Positions 1-5,078 of a stretch of 5,078 nucleotides of DNA are shown here, piece by piece. The position numbers and the translations under genes are program-made. Under the pieces are notes generated by a model. It ran no database searches and was not told where the DNA came from. It was given only the letters and a program-made list of their open reading frames with translations. Source of the stretch: an uncultured Collinsella sp. (lineage in GTDB: Bacteria > Actinomycetota > Coriobacteriia > Coriobacteriales > Coriobacteriaceae); assembly GCA_900555815.1 (NCBI GenBank), contig USMR01000094.1:1-5078 (forward strand), in the 5' to 3' direction. Every line of letters begins with the position of its first letter. Position 1 is the first letter of the stretch.

Positions 1-498
1 CTCGTCGCGCACCAAAGACCGCGATGTCATGCCGTTTTCTCGGGGCTCACGCGGGATAAAGCCCAGATCGCAGCGCCCTTCCGCCACCCATTGTTCAATC
101 TCTGAGTAATCACCCATCAGCAACTCATAATCGACGTCCGGGTGATCGGCGCGAAAGCGCGCAATCACCGGCGGCAGCACGTGGGTCGCCACACTCGAAA
201 ACGTACCGATGCAGATTTTGCCGCGCATGAGCCCACGCATCTCATCCACCCGTCGCTGCAAACGAACAAATTCCTCGCATAACGCCTCGACCGCCGGCAT
301 AACTTGCCGCCCGTCAGCAGAGCGCACTACGCCCTCGCGACTGCGGTCGAGCACCTTAAAGCCCCAATCGGCCTCAAGATCGGCCACCATACGGCTCACG
401 CCCGACTGCGAATAGCTCAGCCGCTCGGCGGCGCGCGTAAAACTGCCGGCGCGCACGGTCTCGAGCAACACCTGCATCTTTTGAATATTCGTTTCCAC
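1..498 (-). CDS. LysR-family transcriptional regulator, N-terminal part (C-terminus beyond the left edge)
   Basis: A DNA-binding regulator that most likely controls the divergent exporter gene at 617. The 166 visible residues are open to the edge. Residues about 6-65 form the LysR winged helix-turn-helix, with the typical run SFTRAAERLSYSQSGVSR (19-36), then LE (41-42) and a basic wing near FKVLDRS (47-53). A linker helix (about 66-90) leads into the effector-binding domain, which begins near GKICIGTFSSVATHVLP (93-109) and includes the family-like CDLGFIPRE (143-151). LysR proteins are usually about 290-310 residues, so a little under half is missing. I chose the GTG at 498 because a GGAGGGG run sits 4-8 bases upstream; an in-frame ATG at 519 would add seven residues but has no ribosome binding site. 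The effector cannot be told from the sequence. Family assignment is secure. Confidence 0.95.
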   Translation of the reverse strand, partial: METNIQKMQVLLETVRAGSFTRAAERLSYSQSGVSRMVADLEADWGFKVLDRSREGVVRSADGRQVMPAVEALCEEFVRLQRRVDEMRGLMRGKICIGTFSSVATHVLPPVIARFRADHPDVDYELLMGDYSEIEQWVAEGRCDLGFIPREPRENGMTSRSLVRDE

Positions 499-500
499 GG

Positions 501-509
501 CACCCCTCC
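501..509 (-). promoter_or_regulatory. Ribosome binding site of the lysR-type gene
   Basis: On the minus strand a GGAGGGG run lies just before the GTG at 498. It is the reason for preferring this GTG to the in-frame ATG at 519, which has only A-rich sequence upstream. Confidence 0.7.
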
Positions 510-543
510 ATCTTTGCATGAGTTTTTGTCATGTTAGCCATGC

Positions 544-549
544 ATTATA
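544..549 (-). promoter_or_regulatory. Candidate -10 box (TATAAT) of the lysR-type gene
   Basis: The minus strand carries an exact TATAAT here, placing a transcription start near 537 and a leader of about 40 bases. No good -35 hexamer lies 16-18 bases upstream: the region about 566-573 reads roughly AACTGGCT on the minus strand. The expected -35 position touches the operator dyad at 572-586. A weak or absent -35 suits a regulated promoter, but this remains a motif match only. Confidence 0.4.
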
Positions 550-571
550 TTCGCTTTTCTTCTAAAGCCAG

Positions 572-586
572 TTCACCCATAGTGAA
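572..586. promoter_or_regulatory. Candidate LysR-type operator (T-N11-A dyad)
   Basis: TTCAC-CCATA-GTGAA is a perfect 5-bp-arm inverted repeat of 15 bp, with T573 and A585 exactly 11 bases apart, which is the consensus form of a LysR-family recognition site. It lies between a divergently transcribed LysR gene and a transporter gene, the classic arrangement. It overlaps the expected -35 region of the lysR promoter, consistent with autorepression, and ends 30 bases before the transporter start. Site and architecture are seen; binding is inferred. Confidence 0.6.
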
Positions 587-600
587 GATGCTCGGATATA

Positions 601-606
601 GAGGGG
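601..606 (+). promoter_or_regulatory. Ribosome binding site of the EamA transporter gene
   Basis: GAGGGG lies ten bases before the ATG at 617, slightly wider than optimal. An ATG at 607 is closer but opens a different frame that lacks the transporter sequence, so 617 is preferred. Confidence 0.6.
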
Positions 607-616
607 ATGTCAGCGC

Positions 617-1528
617 ATGAACAACGGACTGTTTACGTACTTAGCAGCATTGCTATTGTTTGGCTCCAACGGCATTATCGCCGCTGCCATCGCGCTGCCG
701 AGCTCGGATATCGTGCTACTGCGTACGTTTTTGGGCGCACTCTCGCTTGTCACCATTCTCGCCATCACCCAACGCCATAAGTTGCAGGCGCCATCTCGCC
801 CCCGCGAAGCCGCAGCCCTCCTCCTCTCGGGAGCCGCGCTAGGCGCCAGCTGGATTTTTCTGTTCCGCGCCTACCAGACGATCGGCGTCGGCGTATCCTC
901 GCTGCTGTACTACTGCGGCCCCATCATTGTCATGGCGCTCTCCCCGCTCATCTTTGGCGAAAAGCTGACCGGCGGCAAAATCGCCGGCTTTGTCGCCGTT
1001 GCTTGTGGTGCTTTTCTCATTGCAGCGCAAGGTCTAGGCGGCAATATGCCCATTGCGGGTATCGCCTGCGGTATCGCCTCGGCATTTTGCTATGCGCTGA
1101 TGGTCATCGCTAGCAAGGGTGCGCCACACATCGAAGGCCTCGAGAACTCCGCGCTCCAGGTGAGCGCCGCCTTTGTGACCGCGCTGGTCCTCACGCTCAT
1201 CACGCAGGGCGCTCCCTCGTTCCTCTCCCCCAGCATTGCCGCCGGCATCGATTGGCGCGCCGTCGTCATGCTCGGCGTCGTCAACACCGGCATCGGTTGC
1301 CTGCTCTACTTTAGTGCCGTCGCCAAGCTGCCCGTCCAGACCGTCGCGGTCGTCGGCTACCTCGAGCCGCTTTCGGCCGTCGTGTTCTCGGCCGTCCTTT
1401 TGGGCGAAGCCATAACACCGGTCCGCCTGATGGGCGCCGCGCTTATCATCGGCGGCGCGATTTTTTGCGAACTCGCCGGCAAACGTGCAAACGCCAAGGC
1501 TGGCATCGCCCAGACAGTACGTGCTTAA
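617..1528 (+). CDS. EamA/DMT-superfamily transporter (probable metabolite exporter)
   Basis: A 303-residue inner-membrane protein of the drug/metabolite transporter superfamily, a normal length for the ten-helix EamA type. Hydrophobic segments run almost end to end with short charged loops. Two EamA repeats are visible, about residues 5-137 and 147-286. The internal duplication shows in matching signature stretches: YYCGPIIVMALSPLIFGE in repeat one (98-115) and GYLEPLSAVVFSAVLLGE in repeat two (247-264), each with a helix-breaking proline and a closing Gly-Glu. Arg36 in the LLRTFLG stretch of helix 2 is typical. The short C-terminal tail is basic (KRANAKAG). Family members export amino acids, related metabolites or drugs, but the substrate cannot be read from sequence. 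Its placement opposite a LysR gene with a dyad between them suggests induction by an effector, possibly its own substrate. Confidence 0.93.
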   Translation: MNNGLFTYLAALLLFGSNGIIAAAIALPSSDIVLLRTFLGALSLVTILAITQRHKLQAPSRPREAAALLLSGAALGASWIFLFRAYQTIGVGVSSLLYYCGPIIVMALSPLIFGEKLTGGKIAGFVAVACGAFLIAAQGLGGNMPIAGIACGIASAFCYALMVIASKGAPHIEGLENSALQVSAAFVTALVLTLITQGAPSFLSPSIAAGIDWRAVVMLGVVNTGIGCLLYFSAVAKLPVQTVAVVGYLEPLSAVVFSAVLLGEAITPVRLMGAALIIGGAIFCELAGKRANAKAGIAQTVRA

Positions 1529-1562
1529 AAGCCCCTGTTTTGAAATACTACCTGCGTATATG

Positions 1563-1586
1563 AATAATCCCCAGATGGGGATTATT
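1563..1586 (+). terminator. Perfect 10-bp-arm palindrome, probable terminator of the EamA gene
   Basis: AATAATCCCC, loop AGAT, then GGGGATTATT, with no mismatch, begins 34 bases after the transporter stop codon. The GC core is only four pairs, and the U-rich element is the ATTATTGTCT at the 3' side, partly within the stem, so as an intrinsic terminator it is moderate. Because the palindrome is fully symmetrical it could also be a protein-binding site upstream of kup. Confidence 0.55.
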
Positions 1587-1624
1587 GTCTAAAATAACCC
1601 GATGTGCCAAACTGCTCTTGTATG

Positions 1625-1630
1625 TATAAA
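1625..1630 (+). promoter_or_regulatory. Weak candidate -10 box (TATAAA) for kup
   Basis: TATAAA lies 56 bases before the GTG start and directly follows a TG dinucleotide. The -35 region 16-18 bases upstream (around 1601-1608) has no good match to TTGACA. It is the best -10 candidate between the palindrome and kup, but is only tentative. Confidence 0.25.
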
Positions 1631-1649
1631 GACGGCATAAAGTTTTTTG

Positions 1650-1678
1650 TCCTAGACAGATAGCCGGATGTCTAAGGG
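1650..1678 (+). promoter_or_regulatory. Leader hairpin overlapping the kup Shine-Dalgarno sequence
   Basis: TAGACA (1653-1658) pairs with TGTCTA (1669-1674) around a ten-base loop. With A1675 bulged, C1652, C1651 and U1650 can go on to pair with G1676, G1677 and G1678. The stem therefore covers most of the AAGGGAG ribosome binding site of kup. Pairing is read directly from the sequence; a role in translational control is inferred. Confidence 0.4.
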
Positions 1679-1680
1679 AG
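1674..1680 (+). promoter_or_regulatory. Ribosome binding site that sets the kup start
   Basis: AAGGGAG ends five bases before the GTG at 1686. The in-frame ATG at 1668 has no purine-rich site in front of it, so the GTG is the better start. Confidence 0.7.
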
Positions 1681-1685
1681 TCCAC

Positions 1686-3917
1686 GTGGCACACAACAAA
1701 CTGGAGGCAAGCCCCCAAGACCAGCGTGGTCAAGGCGGGCATGGAGCCATTCCCCTCTCCGCTGGCATGCTGCTCGTTACGCTCGGCGTCGTCTATGGCG
1801 ACATCGGCACGAGCCCCATGTACACCATGAAATCAATCGTCGCCAACAACGGCGGCATCGGTACCGTCAGCGAGGACATGATCTTAGGAGCGCTTTCGCT
1901 CGTCATCTGGACCATGACGCTCGTGACCACGGTCAAGTACGTGGTTATCGCCATGAAGGCCGATAACCACAACGAGGGCGGCATCTTCGCCCTGTTTAGC
2001 TTGGTGCGCAAAGTGGCGCCGTGGCTGATCCTTCCCGCCATGATCGGCGGCGCGGCGCTGCTCGCCGACGGCATCCTCACCCCCGCGGTCACGGTCACCA
2101 CAGCCATCGAGGGCCTGCGTACCATCGAGTGGGGCCACGCGCTGCTGGGCGACGGCCAGACCAACGTCATCATCATCACCATCATCATTATCTGCGGCCT
2201 ATTTGCCATGCAGCGCGCCGGTACCTCGTCGATCGGTAAGCTGTTCGGCCCGCTCATGACGTTGTGGTTCCTGTTCCTGGCAGGCGCCGGCCTGTTCAAC
2301 ATGCTCGGCAACCTGTCCATCCTGCGCGCGCTCAACCCCATCCGCGGCATCATGTTCCTGTTCTCGCCCATCAACCACTCGGGCATCATGGTGCTCGGCT
2401 TTGTCTTCCTGTCGACGACCGGCGCCGAGGCGCTCTATTCGGACATGGGTCACGTGGGCAAAGCCAACATCTACGCATCCTGGCCGTTTGTTAAGGCGGC
2501 CCTCATCCTTAACTATCTGGGTCAGGGCGCTTGGCTGCTCGCCAACAACTCCAACCCCCAGATGCTCGCGATGGATATCGTTAACCCGTTCTATATGATG
2601 CTTCCCGAGCCCCTGCGCCCCTTTGCCATCGTGCTTTCGGCCGTGGCGGCCATCATCGCCTCGCAGGCCCTCATCACCGGCTCATTCTCGCTGGTATCCG
2701 AGGCAACGCGCCTCAACCTTATGCCGCACCTGCGCATCCACTACCCCAGCGACACCAAGGGTCAGCTCTATATTCCGCTCGTCAATAACATCATGTGGGT
2801 CGGCTGTATCTTCATCGTGCTGCTGTTCCAAAACTCCGAGCGCATGGAGAGCGCCTACGGCCTCGCCATTACCGTGACCATGCTCATGACCACGACGCTT
2901 TTGACGAGCTACATCGCCGGCGTCCTCAAGCACAGGCTGGGCGCCTGCGTCTTCGCCCTGCTCTTTGGTGCCATTGAGCTGTGCTTCTTCGCCTCGTGCC
3001 TCACCATGTTCTTTGACGGCGGCTACCTCATGATCTTCCTGGCCGCACTGCTGTTTGGCCTTATGTACGTGTGGCGCCGCGGCACCGCCATCGAGCGCAC
3101 GCAGACGATTTTGCTGCCCGTCTCCAAGTACATCGACCAGCTCAACCGCCTGCGCAACGACGAGACCTATCCCGTGCTCGCCGACAATCTGGTATTTCTC
3201 ACCAACAGCCCCGACCCGCTCACGCTCGATCGCGACGTGCTCTATTCCATCCTGGACAAGCACCCCAAGCGCGCCAAGGCATATTGGTTCATCAACGTGC
3301 ATGTTACCGACGAGCCCTATACGCACGAGTATTCCGTTGAGACCTTTGGCACAGACTTCCTGTTCCGCGTGCGCTTGGACCTGGGCTTTAAGGTCAATCA
3401 GCGCATCAACGCCTACCTGCGCCAGATCGTCGGCGACTTGATGGCATCGGGCGAGCTGCCGCCGCAACATCACACCTACTCCATCTACGAGACGCGTGGC
3501 AACGTGGGTGACTTCCGCTTTTGTATGCTGCGCAAGATGCTTGCCCCCGAAACGGACATCAACCGCAATGACCACCGCGTGATGGCCATCAAGTACGCCG
3601 TCCGCCGCGCCTGCGGAAGCCCGGCACGCTGGTACGGTCTTGAGAACTCGGCCATCATCATCGAGTACGTGCCGCTGTTTGCCCGCATGCGCCCGGCCGT
3701 TAAGCTCGTGCGCACCCAGGTGCCGCTCGAAGTTCAGATTGAAGAGGCCGAGGAAATGGAAGTCGACATCTTCTCGGACGACTTGGTCAACGGCAACGAG
3801 GCCGGTAGGGACATGAACGTCGATCCCACCGAGCTGCTCGAGAGCGTCGCCGATACGCCCGAACAGCAACAGCTCGACGGCCTCGAGAGCGAACAACTCA
3901 ACGACGCCAACTTCTAG
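1686..3917 (+). CDS. kup: KUP-family potassium transporter (K+ uptake permease)
   Basis: A K+ uptake permease, in characterised members usually a K+/H+ symporter, of the KUP/HAK/KT family. About twelve membrane segments fill residues 26-461. Family motifs appear in order: GVVYGDIGTSP (34-44, with Asp39), DNHNEGGIFALFSL (93-106), ADGILTPAV (127-135) with IEG (141-143), TTGAEALYSDMGH (244-256), IASQALITGSFSLVSEATRL (325-343 region) and GQLYIPLVN (359-367). A cytoplasmic C-terminal domain follows from about 463. The last 58 residues (686-743) are very acidic, with 19 Asp/Glu and one Arg. At 743 residues it is longer than Escherichia coli Kup (622). I start it at the GTG because of its ribosome binding site; an ATG at 1668 would add six residues. 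It stands alone, with a palindrome upstream, a leader hairpin over the ribosome binding site and a terminator downstream. Family certain; ion specificity inferred. Confidence 0.97.
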   Translation: MAHNKLEASPQDQRGQGGHGAIPLSAGMLLVTLGVVYGDIGTSPMYTMKSIVANNGGIGTVSEDMILGALSLVIWTMTLVTTVKYVVIAMKADNHNEGGIFALFSLVRKVAPWLILPAMIGGAALLADGILTPAVTVTTAIEGLRTIEWGHALLGDGQTNVIIITIIIICGLFAMQRAGTSSIGKLFGPLMTLWFLFLAGAGLFNMLGNLSILRALNPIRGIMFLFSPINHSGIMVLGFVFLSTTGAEALYSDMGHVGKANIYASWPFVKAALILNYLGQGAWLLANNSNPQMLAMDIVNPFYMMLPEPLRPFAIVLSAVAAIIASQALITGSFSLVSEATRLNLMPHLRIHYPSDTKGQLYIPLVNNIMWVGCIFIVLLFQNSERMESAYGLAITVTMLMTTTLLTSYIAGVLKHRLGACVFALLFGAIELCFFASCLTMFFDGGYLMIFLAALLFGLMYVWRRGTAIERTQTILLPVSKYIDQLNRLRNDETYPVLADNLVFLTNSPDPLTLDRDVLYSILDKHPKRAKAYWFINVHVTDEPYTHEYSVETFGTDFLFRVRLDLGFKVNQRINAYLRQIVGDLMASGELPPQHHTYSIYETRGNVGDFRFCMLRKMLAPETDINRNDHRVMAIKYAVRRACGSPARWYGLENSAIIIEYVPLFARMRPAVKLVRTQVPLEVQIEEAEEMEVDIFSDDLVNGNEAGRDMNVDPTELLESVADTPEQQQLDGLESEQLNDANF

Positions 3918-3939
3918 CGACGTCACAAATCAACGACAG

Positions 3940-3980
3940 CGGCCCTGCACCTCACGGGAGATGCAGGGCCGTCTTGTATT
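3940..3980 (+). terminator. Intrinsic terminator of kup, between convergent genes
   Basis: CGGCCCTGCA (3940-3949) pairs perfectly with TGCAGGGCCG (3962-3971). After one C/A mismatch, CTC/GAG closes an ACGG tetraloop. TCTTGTATT follows on the plus strand. It begins 22 bases after the kup stop. The same hairpin lies 25 bases past the bsh stop on the minus strand, where the following sequence is less T-rich, so it may serve both genes but best fits kup. Confidence 0.85.
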
Positions 3981-3996
3981 GCAGTAAAGCTAACGG

Positions 3997-4962
3997 CTAC
4001 GAACGACGCGGCTCGGGAACCACGAGCCTATCGGGGCTCGCGCCCTCAGCATCCATCAGGCTCACGTAGCGAATCGACGGATCCCCATACATCGCGTAGT
4101 AATAATTGCCCGTGCGCGCGCTAAAGCATCCGGTGTAGATAGTCTTCTCGAACTTGCCATCGCCCATCCTGGACGCTCCCTCGATCATCACCACGCCCTC
4201 GAGCGAACGGAACATGCGAACGACGTTTTCGGTCTCGCTCTCCTTTTGTGGGTAATTGGCATTGAGGTACGCCGCCTTTACAAAACGGCTCGGCGAATAG
4301 CAATCGCCCGGAATGCCGCGCATGCCGGCACCGGCTCCATAGGGCTTGAGCTCGGCGCCACGCCATGTCGCCGTCTGCGGAAAATCGCTTGTAGCGGTGA
4401 TATAGGTGCGCAGGTTTTCCATGTGCCACGGGAAGGTCGGCTGGTTGGCAAGGGTGTCGACCGGATCGTCGTATACATGCAGACCGTCAGCCATCATCTC
4501 GACCACGATGCTGCGCTGGCTGTCGCCGATAATCCAATGGAGCAGCGACACGCCCAGCCCCTCTCCGGCAGATTTGGCGACAATCACCGTGTCGCGCAGC
4601 GCGGCCTCGACCTCATCGACCGTCGAGAACGTCGCTGCCACCCACAGGGGAAACTCATAGGCCGCGATATTGGTCTTGCCGTCGACAGGGCCCTCGGCAT
4701 ACTCGGCATAGCCGGGAAAGTTGAGCCCCGCTACAGCCAGACCCGCATCGTTACCGCAATCGAAAAACATGGGATAGTTCTTGTAATCGATGCACATACC
4801 GATCACCGCGTGCGCCGCTGTCGCGTCGTCGATATACGAATACGGAATGTGAAACCCGCGCGGCATCACGCGAACCTGTTGGCCGTAGTCAAAGCTCCAG
4901 TCGAGATTGCGGCCCAGATACATGTGGCCAGAATTATCGGTAAATCGAATACTCGTACACAT
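3997..4962 (-). CDS. bsh: Bile salt hydrolase / choloylglycine hydrolase
   Basis: Hydrolyses the amide bond of glycine- or taurine-conjugated bile salts, releasing free bile acid; no signal peptide, so cytoplasmic. It is an N-terminal nucleophile hydrolase: the initiator Met is removed to expose Cys2 (MCTS). That fixes the start at 4962, although the frame stays open upstream to 5025. AGGAGG lies four bases before this ATG. Conserved active-site residues are present: Arg18 and Asp21 in GRNLDW, Asn81 in AGLNFPGYA, Asn173 in LANQPTFP (equivalent to Asn175 of the Clostridium perfringens enzyme) and Arg226 in SPSRFVKAA (equivalent to Arg228). LLHWIIGDSQRSIVVE (140-155) is also typical. At 321 residues it has normal length. 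Asn81 favours bile salt hydrolase over the related penicillin V acylases, which often have Tyr there. The selectivity loop reads YGAGAG (208-213). Monocistronic in this window; family certain, bile-salt activity likely. Confidence 0.93.
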   Translation of the reverse strand: MCTSIRFTDNSGHMYLGRNLDWSFDYGQQVRVMPRGFHIPYSYIDDATAAHAVIGMCIDYKNYPMFFDCGNDAGLAVAGLNFPGYAEYAEGPVDGKTNIAAYEFPLWVAATFSTVDEVEAALRDTVIVAKSAGEGLGVSLLHWIIGDSQRSIVVEMMADGLHVYDDPVDTLANQPTFPWHMENLRTYITATSDFPQTATWRGAELKPYGAGAGMRGIPGDCYSPSRFVKAAYLNANYPQKESETENVVRMFRSLEGVVMIEGASRMGDGKFEKTIYTGCFSARTGNYYYAMYGDPSIRYVSLMDAEGASPDRLVVPEPRRS

Positions 4963-5020
4963 AGCGCCTCCTAGCTTTACGTTCTTGCTAATTTCATTGT
5001 CTCCAAACAAAAAGGCGCTA
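4962..5020 (-). promoter_or_regulatory. bsh leader inverted repeat able to sequester the ribosome binding site and start codon
   Basis: On the minus strand, UAGCGCCUUUU (5020-5010) can pair with AGGAGGCGCUA (4972-4962): eleven pairs, two of them G-U. The right arm holds the whole Shine-Dalgarno sequence, the spacer and the A of the AUG. The loop is 37 bases. A transcript starting upstream of 5020 would hide its own bsh initiation site, while one starting inside the loop would not. I found no convincing promoter in 4963-5030, so the transcription start is unknown. Confidence 0.45.
4967..4972 (-). promoter_or_regulatory. Ribosome binding site of bsh
   Basis: A full AGGAGG on the minus strand, four bases before the ATG at 4962. 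It supports the start dictated by the catalytic Cys2 over the upstream in-frame GTG at 5025, which is preceded only by a T-tract. Confidence 0.85.
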
Positions 5021-5061
5021 AACACAAAAGCCCGGACATGACAACAATGTCATGCCCGGGC
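5021..5061 (-). terminator. Intrinsic terminator of a minus-strand gene beyond the right edge
   Basis: Read on the minus strand, GCCCGGGCATGACA (5061-5048) pairs with TGTCATGTCCGGGC (5043-5030) around a TTGT loop: fourteen pairs with one G-U. TTTTGTGTTT follows. On the plus strand no T-tract follows, so the direction is clear. The gene it ends must lie to the right of the window, in the same orientation as bsh. The hairpin insulates bsh from that transcript. Confidence 0.88.
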
Positions 5062-5078
5062 CAAAAGAGACGAAGTGC

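Noticed and set aside
572..600. Promoter for the EamA gene using TTCACC and GATATA with a 17-base spacer
   Set aside because: Transcription would start near 607, downstream of the gene's only ribosome binding site (601-606), so this arrangement would not give a translatable message.
1587..1685. c-di-AMP (ydaO-type) riboswitch upstream of kup
   Set aside because: Such riboswitches often precede K+ transporter genes, but the space is only about 100 bases and I could not find the conserved core segments. A covariance-model search would be decisive.
2168..2191. Run of histidine codons in an alternative plus-strand frame
   Set aside because: It is the shifted reading of ATC/ATT isoleucine codons in a transmembrane helix of kup, not a metal-binding tract.
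1793..2389. 198-codon minus-strand frame inside kup, rich in Met
   Set aside because: The Met-rich composition comes from reading CAT-rich transmembrane codons in reverse; there is no independent support for a gene.
2682..3926. 414-codon open frame antisense to kup
   Set aside because: It lies wholly opposite the certain kup gene. Its translation is low-complexity, rich in Val, Ala, Gly, Glu and His with no recognisable domain, as expected of a mirror frame in GC-rich coding DNA.
4246..4974. 242-codon open frame on the plus strand opposite bsh
   Set aside because: It mirrors the bsh gene, which has every catalytic residue. The opposite frame has no domain-like pattern or supporting ribosome binding site.
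4963..5025. In-frame upstream start for bsh giving a 21-residue N-terminal extension
   Set aside because: The enzyme needs Cys2 directly after the initiator Met, and an AGGAGG sits before that ATG. The upstream GTG lies in the terminator U-tract with no ribosome binding site.

Overview
The window looks like ordinary chromosomal DNA from a GC-rich, gut-associated bacterium. A bile salt hydrolase, a single KUP potassium transporter with a long C-terminal tail, a LysR/EamA pair, and strong C/G preference at third codon positions all fit a Coriobacteriia-type actinobacterium such as Collinsella. That assignment is an inference from gene content and composition; no phylogenetic marker is present.

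Layout from left to right: (1) 1-498, minus strand, the N-terminal 166 residues of a LysR-type regulator whose C-terminus runs off the left edge. (2) 499-616, a short divergent promoter region with a TATAAT box for lysR and a textbook T-N11-A operator dyad. (3) 617-1528, plus strand, a complete EamA/DMT-family exporter, probably the regulator's target. (4) 1529-1685, an intergenic region with a perfect 10-bp-arm palindrome (probable terminator) and a hairpin that takes in part of the next gene's Shine-Dalgarno sequence. (5) 1686-3917, plus strand, a KUP-family K+ transporter, with the start re-assigned to a GTG that has a good ribosome binding site. (6) 3918-3996, a strong hairpin terminator between convergent genes. 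(7) 3997-4962, minus strand, a complete choloylglycine hydrolase / bile salt hydrolase, its start fixed by the catalytic Cys2. (8) 4963-5078, the bsh leader, an anti-Shine-Dalgarno element, and a strong terminator that must belong to a minus-strand gene beyond the right edge.

The genes form three independent units: a regulator-exporter pair, a monocistronic K+ uptake gene, and a monocistronic bile-salt gene. All coding sequences appear intact apart from the edge truncation, and I see no mobile element, CRISPR array, tRNA or rRNA. I found no new multi-gene system. The most notable signals are non-coding: both kup and bsh have leader sequence able to pair with their own ribosome binding sites, and the lysR/eamA intergenic region carries a perfect 15-bp LysR-type dyad. 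In the bsh product, the position that separates glycine- from taurine-preferring enzymes in lactobacilli reads G-A-G.
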